From positions 483,001 to 547,000 of the forward strand of contig CAMRHE010000504.1 of the NCBI GenBank assembly GCA_947044405.1: 64,000 bases of DNA, written 5' to 3'. The notes beneath the pieces were generated by a model. It searched no databases, was not told the origin of the DNA, and was given only the letters and a program-made list of their open reading frames with translations. Numbering within the stretch: position 1 is the first letter of the stretch; every line of letters starts with the position of its first letter. The translations under genes and the position numbers were made by a program. Source of the stretch: Leptodactylus fallax. Taxonomy: Eukaryota > Chordata > Amphibia > Anura > Leptodactylidae. Of the stretch, positions 61,601 through 64,000 are shown piece after piece.

Positions 61601-61669
61601 AGTATTATAGTAGTTATATTTGTGTACATAAGGGGCAGTATTACAGCAGTTATATTCTTGTCTATAGGT
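58638..61669 (+). repeat. 35-bp minisatellite, locus 4 (~87 copies)
   Basis: Plus orientation. A four-unit, 140-bp higher-order repeat is marked by GGAGTATTATTATAG at 60791, 60931 and 61071, with TTATATTATTGTAC and TTATAGTCTTGTAC in fixed order. A 211-bp duplication is marked by GGAGCTGTATT (about 58918 and 59129). The variant TATAGCAG spreads through 59700-59960. The stretch 58735-58815 is irregular (TTTTCCTGGGGAAAGGGGG and neighbours). Confidence 0.97.
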
Positions 61670-62924
61670 ATGATATGTCATTGCTCTTTAGTGTATGGAT
61701 AGGCTGCATACTTATATAGCATATTAATTGATCATGTGGTATGCGGTAAGTTACATTGATTTGCCAATAAATTACAGTAATATGTTATTGTCCTCGTCAT
61801 GCAGATGTCTTGTCGGTTCTGTAGGTGATTTAGGTGATTGTCTTCTGACGTCCTCAGAACATTTCCTGCCAGAAAAAGGAAAAAAAAATGACTCCAATCC
61901 TTCCCTATTCTGTGATGTGCTAATTCTTTATATCATAAATCTTTGTGAACCTGATAGATGGTCGGCTCTGATAGGCCAAATAGGGGGATGTAGCTGGCGA
62001 GCTCAGGGTCTTGTTTTCTCTGGGGTATTGTGTCATATTTGTTTGGGTAACAAATTAAACTCTCTAAAGACAGCGGAGACTGAACGCAAGTAGCAGATAA
62101 TGGGCCAGTAGCGTTCTGTCCAAAGCACCAGACTCATTAATATTGTAAGGAGCCCAGATGTTTACTCCGAGACACCAAATATACAAGACAGTGACCTAAG
62201 AGAGACCCACACAATATACTGTCACGCACATCAGTCACTCACCAGTCCAGCGTAACATGCAATATTCATCTAAGGCTCTGCCCATATTACCTGATCGGGG
62301 TCACCTTTATGATAAATCCCACCTTAAATCAAAGTATCTGACTTAATAGCGATCAAACATTTTCTTTTTTAATCTCATGATGAATTGAAATTATTTTTCT
62401 TGTCTGTTCACACCAAAAGCTTACTCTGTGTTCACACAAGTGCTGTATCTCTGTTGTTCGGGTCCATCGGAAGACCATAGCAACAGACCACTAAAACAGC
62501 GGTAACATACAGACCCTGGCAGATCCATTGACTATAATGGGGTCCTTCAGGTGTCCGTCATCTAACGATTTTTGGAGTCTCCAACGGCACAGATGTGAAC
62601 ATAGCCTTAGATAACAGATATACAGTTCTCTGTATAGCCTGCATGTGCTCTCATAACTAGTCATGCCCTATTCAGGTTCCTGGGAGGGGCACAACAACCG
62701 CCACCTCGGATGTGGACGTACAGTCAGCCTGTAAATGTTGCCTACCAGGATCTTCTGCTTTTGCCTGAAATATAACTTGAAGAGGACTTTTTTTTACTAC
62801 CTCCACCAACTTGAGCTCTTTTCATCCGTCAGTAGTCACCCCTCCATCAATTCTAGCACAGTTGGAATTTTGCCTTTAGCCCCCACCATTCCTGAGCAAT
62901 TGGCTCAGCTATTTTTGTATGATA
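61670..62924. other. Single-copy DNA with a MITE-like segment
   Basis: No supported exon; the frame 61728-62093 has no recognisable domain. 62425-62610 looks like a non-autonomous element (see the separate entry). Confidence 0.4.
62425..62610. mobile_element. Non-autonomous element, GTTCACA ends (likely)
   Basis: The left part CTGTGTTCACACAAGTG and, in reverse complement, the right part CTATGTTCACATCTGTG form an imperfect inverted repeat. The inside has CATTGACTATAATGGGGTCC, a phrase typical of a dispersed amphibian element. No clear target duplication. Confidence 0.5.
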
Positions 62925-63089
62925 AGCTAACTAAACTCCCTAATGTCAAGAGGGTGGTGTCAGGCCGGAGCAGACAAGGGGCGTGACTCAGAGCTCTGAC
63001 ACTGTCTGCTGTGATTGGGGCTCTGAGTCACGCCCCCTGCCTGCTCCTGCCTGACGCCACCCACTTGCCATTAGGGAGTCTAGTTAGCT
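62925..63089. mobile_element. Fold-back element, 165 bp
   Basis: The ends AGCTAACTAAACTCCCTAAT and, in reverse complement, AGCTAACTAGACTCCCTAAT differ at one base. The arms continue inward through GGGTGGTGTCAGGC and GGGCGTGACTCAGAGC against their complements, so almost the whole element can form one hairpin. Target duplication unclear. A palindromic MITE with no coding capacity. Confidence 0.75.
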
Positions 63090-63099
63090 ATGATTTTTG

Positions 63100-63523
63100 A
63101 ATTTTCCTGTCAATGAGGGATTGTTTTTTGCGAGACAAACTGTAGTTGTTTAATGGCACCATTTTCTTATAAAAACCCCATATCTTATAATTTTCTTGCA
63201 TTGCTTCTTCCCAAGACCGTAACTTTTTTTCTGTCAATGTAATTGTGTGAGGGATTCTTGTTTTATGGGAATATTTGACATTTTTATTGGTGCCGTTTTG
63301 GTGAAGATAACTTTTTGTAGCGATTTTTCTTATATGTATATAAAATTTTATTTAATTTTTTGGCACCCTGCCATCGTGTTTCTGGGGGTGCTGACAAATG
63401 GATGCCCCTCCCTCTGTAACCCTTTAAATGCCTGTGCCAGATTCTGAGACATAAAAAAAGCTCAGAATAAGGCCCCTTAGTGATGGCCGTAAAAAGGCGC
63501 ATTGGCAATTACTAAGGGGTTAA
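63100..63523. repeat. Old non-autonomous dispersed repeat
   Basis: Contains GAGGGATTGTTTTTTGCGAG with AATGGCACCATTTT (63114-63165) and a diverged second copy GAGGGATTCTTGTTTTATGG with GGTGCCGTTTTGG (63249-63300), then GATGGCCGTAAAAAGGCGCA and the end AAGGGGTTAA. The end resembles the inverse of the start at 2118. It fits a widespread frog repeat without coding capacity. Confidence 0.5.
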
Positions 63524-64000
63524 AGTGAAAACCAGGCCGAGATGTCTGGATATGACTGGAGTAGAACATAGAATTTCACTGAAGTTCAATATACATTGGA
63601 AACTTTTTTCAAAGTGACTCCATATCACAAGGAAGTTAATGTAAAGTGTTAAAAAGTGGAGCCCTCCTTTATGCAGGATCCGAATAAAGCAACGCCAAGG
63701 GCGTCCCACCCTAGCTCCCCTCCCTGGATTTTAGTCTTCCCCAATTTTAACTTCTCGGTTTCATTTTCCTCCTTTAAATATTTTAATATTCATTTAAAAA
63801 ATCCTTAATATTTAATATTCCTCTTAAATAGCACGGAGTTTTAATATTCATGGTTAATAAGGAATGAGACAATGTATGTTATAGGAATGCATTCTAAATG
63901 CCTGGGAAGGTGAAAGTGCAAGGAATATAAATCACTTTCAACCTTTTCTGGAAGACGCTGAGCTGAGGAAAGTTGTAAAATATCTGCCCTGCGCCAAAGT
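63524..64000. other. Single-copy AT-rich DNA
   Basis: 63740-63960 has repeated TTTAATATTCAT-type AT-rich blocks in unique sequence and ends with CpG-bearing text. No gene; possibly a conserved element. Confidence 0.3.

Noticed and set aside
4484..61669. Regular repeats as CRISPR arrays
   Set aside because: Units abut directly with no unique spacers, no cas genes are present, and the context is a vertebrate-type genome.
1..64000. tRNA, rRNA, snRNA or tRNA-derived SINE sequences
   Set aside because: I looked for GGTTCRANNCC-type B boxes with a matching A box and for rRNA-like blocks and saw none; a covariance-model scan would be needed to be certain.

Overview
This 64 kb window is vertebrate, non-coding DNA, most likely from an anuran amphibian (a frog or toad). 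The evidence is the lack of any compact gene array, a Tc1-type transposon of a kind common in fish and amphibians, several short hAT-like and TTAA-type non-autonomous elements of amphibian character, and tandem repeats that fill nearly half the window. The species assignment is inference. I could not support any host protein-coding gene, tRNA, rRNA or other RNA gene. The only real protein-coding sequence is the transposase of the Tc1/mariner element at 22720-24366, and it is broken by one extra base.

Tandem repeats: adding the array spans gives about 29.7 kb (about 46%). There are at least twelve families. They are an 80-bp satellite built of two 40-bp halves (750-1692); a 35-bp minisatellite at four loci, one inverted (4484-5417, 26286-30221, 50514-52891 inverted, 58638-61669); a 97-bp satellite at two loci (7576-12705, 38305-39446); GATA-type arrays at four places (17104-17741, 18020-19027 and, inverted, 44998-45384, 45458-45972); a 29-bp array inside a hAT-like element (31327-32298); a 31-bp array with dimer structure (33755-35206); a degenerate ~28-bp array (36307-37303); a long, old complex repeat (41905-44130); a 117-140-bp four-copy repeat (48781-49268); a 65-bp array (53660-54680); a 28/21-bp array (55296-56957); and a diverged ~37-bp family (14700-15560).

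Mobile elements: the Tc1 element has 189-bp inverted ends that read as identical on both sides and a TA duplication, so it inserted recently. A hAT-like 692-bp element (19907-20598, 8-bp duplication) carries a second hAT-like element nested in it (20133-20290, its own 8-bp duplication). A relative of the outer element lies at 47827-48040, also with a perfect 8-bp duplication, and an older one at 3429-3682. Small TTAA-flanked elements lie at 3311-3346 and 3908-4036.

The remaining single-copy DNA shows no exon I can recognise. Some stretches (for example 32560-33300, 21150-21560, 49420-49700 and 63740-63960) are repeat-free, keep CpG sites and carry homeodomain-type TAATTA motifs. They are reasonable candidates for conserved non-coding elements, which would fit an intergenic or intronic region near a developmental gene, but only alignment to other frogs could show that. 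Nothing seen here works as a set of cooperating genes; the interest lies in how the repeat families are built, spread and related.
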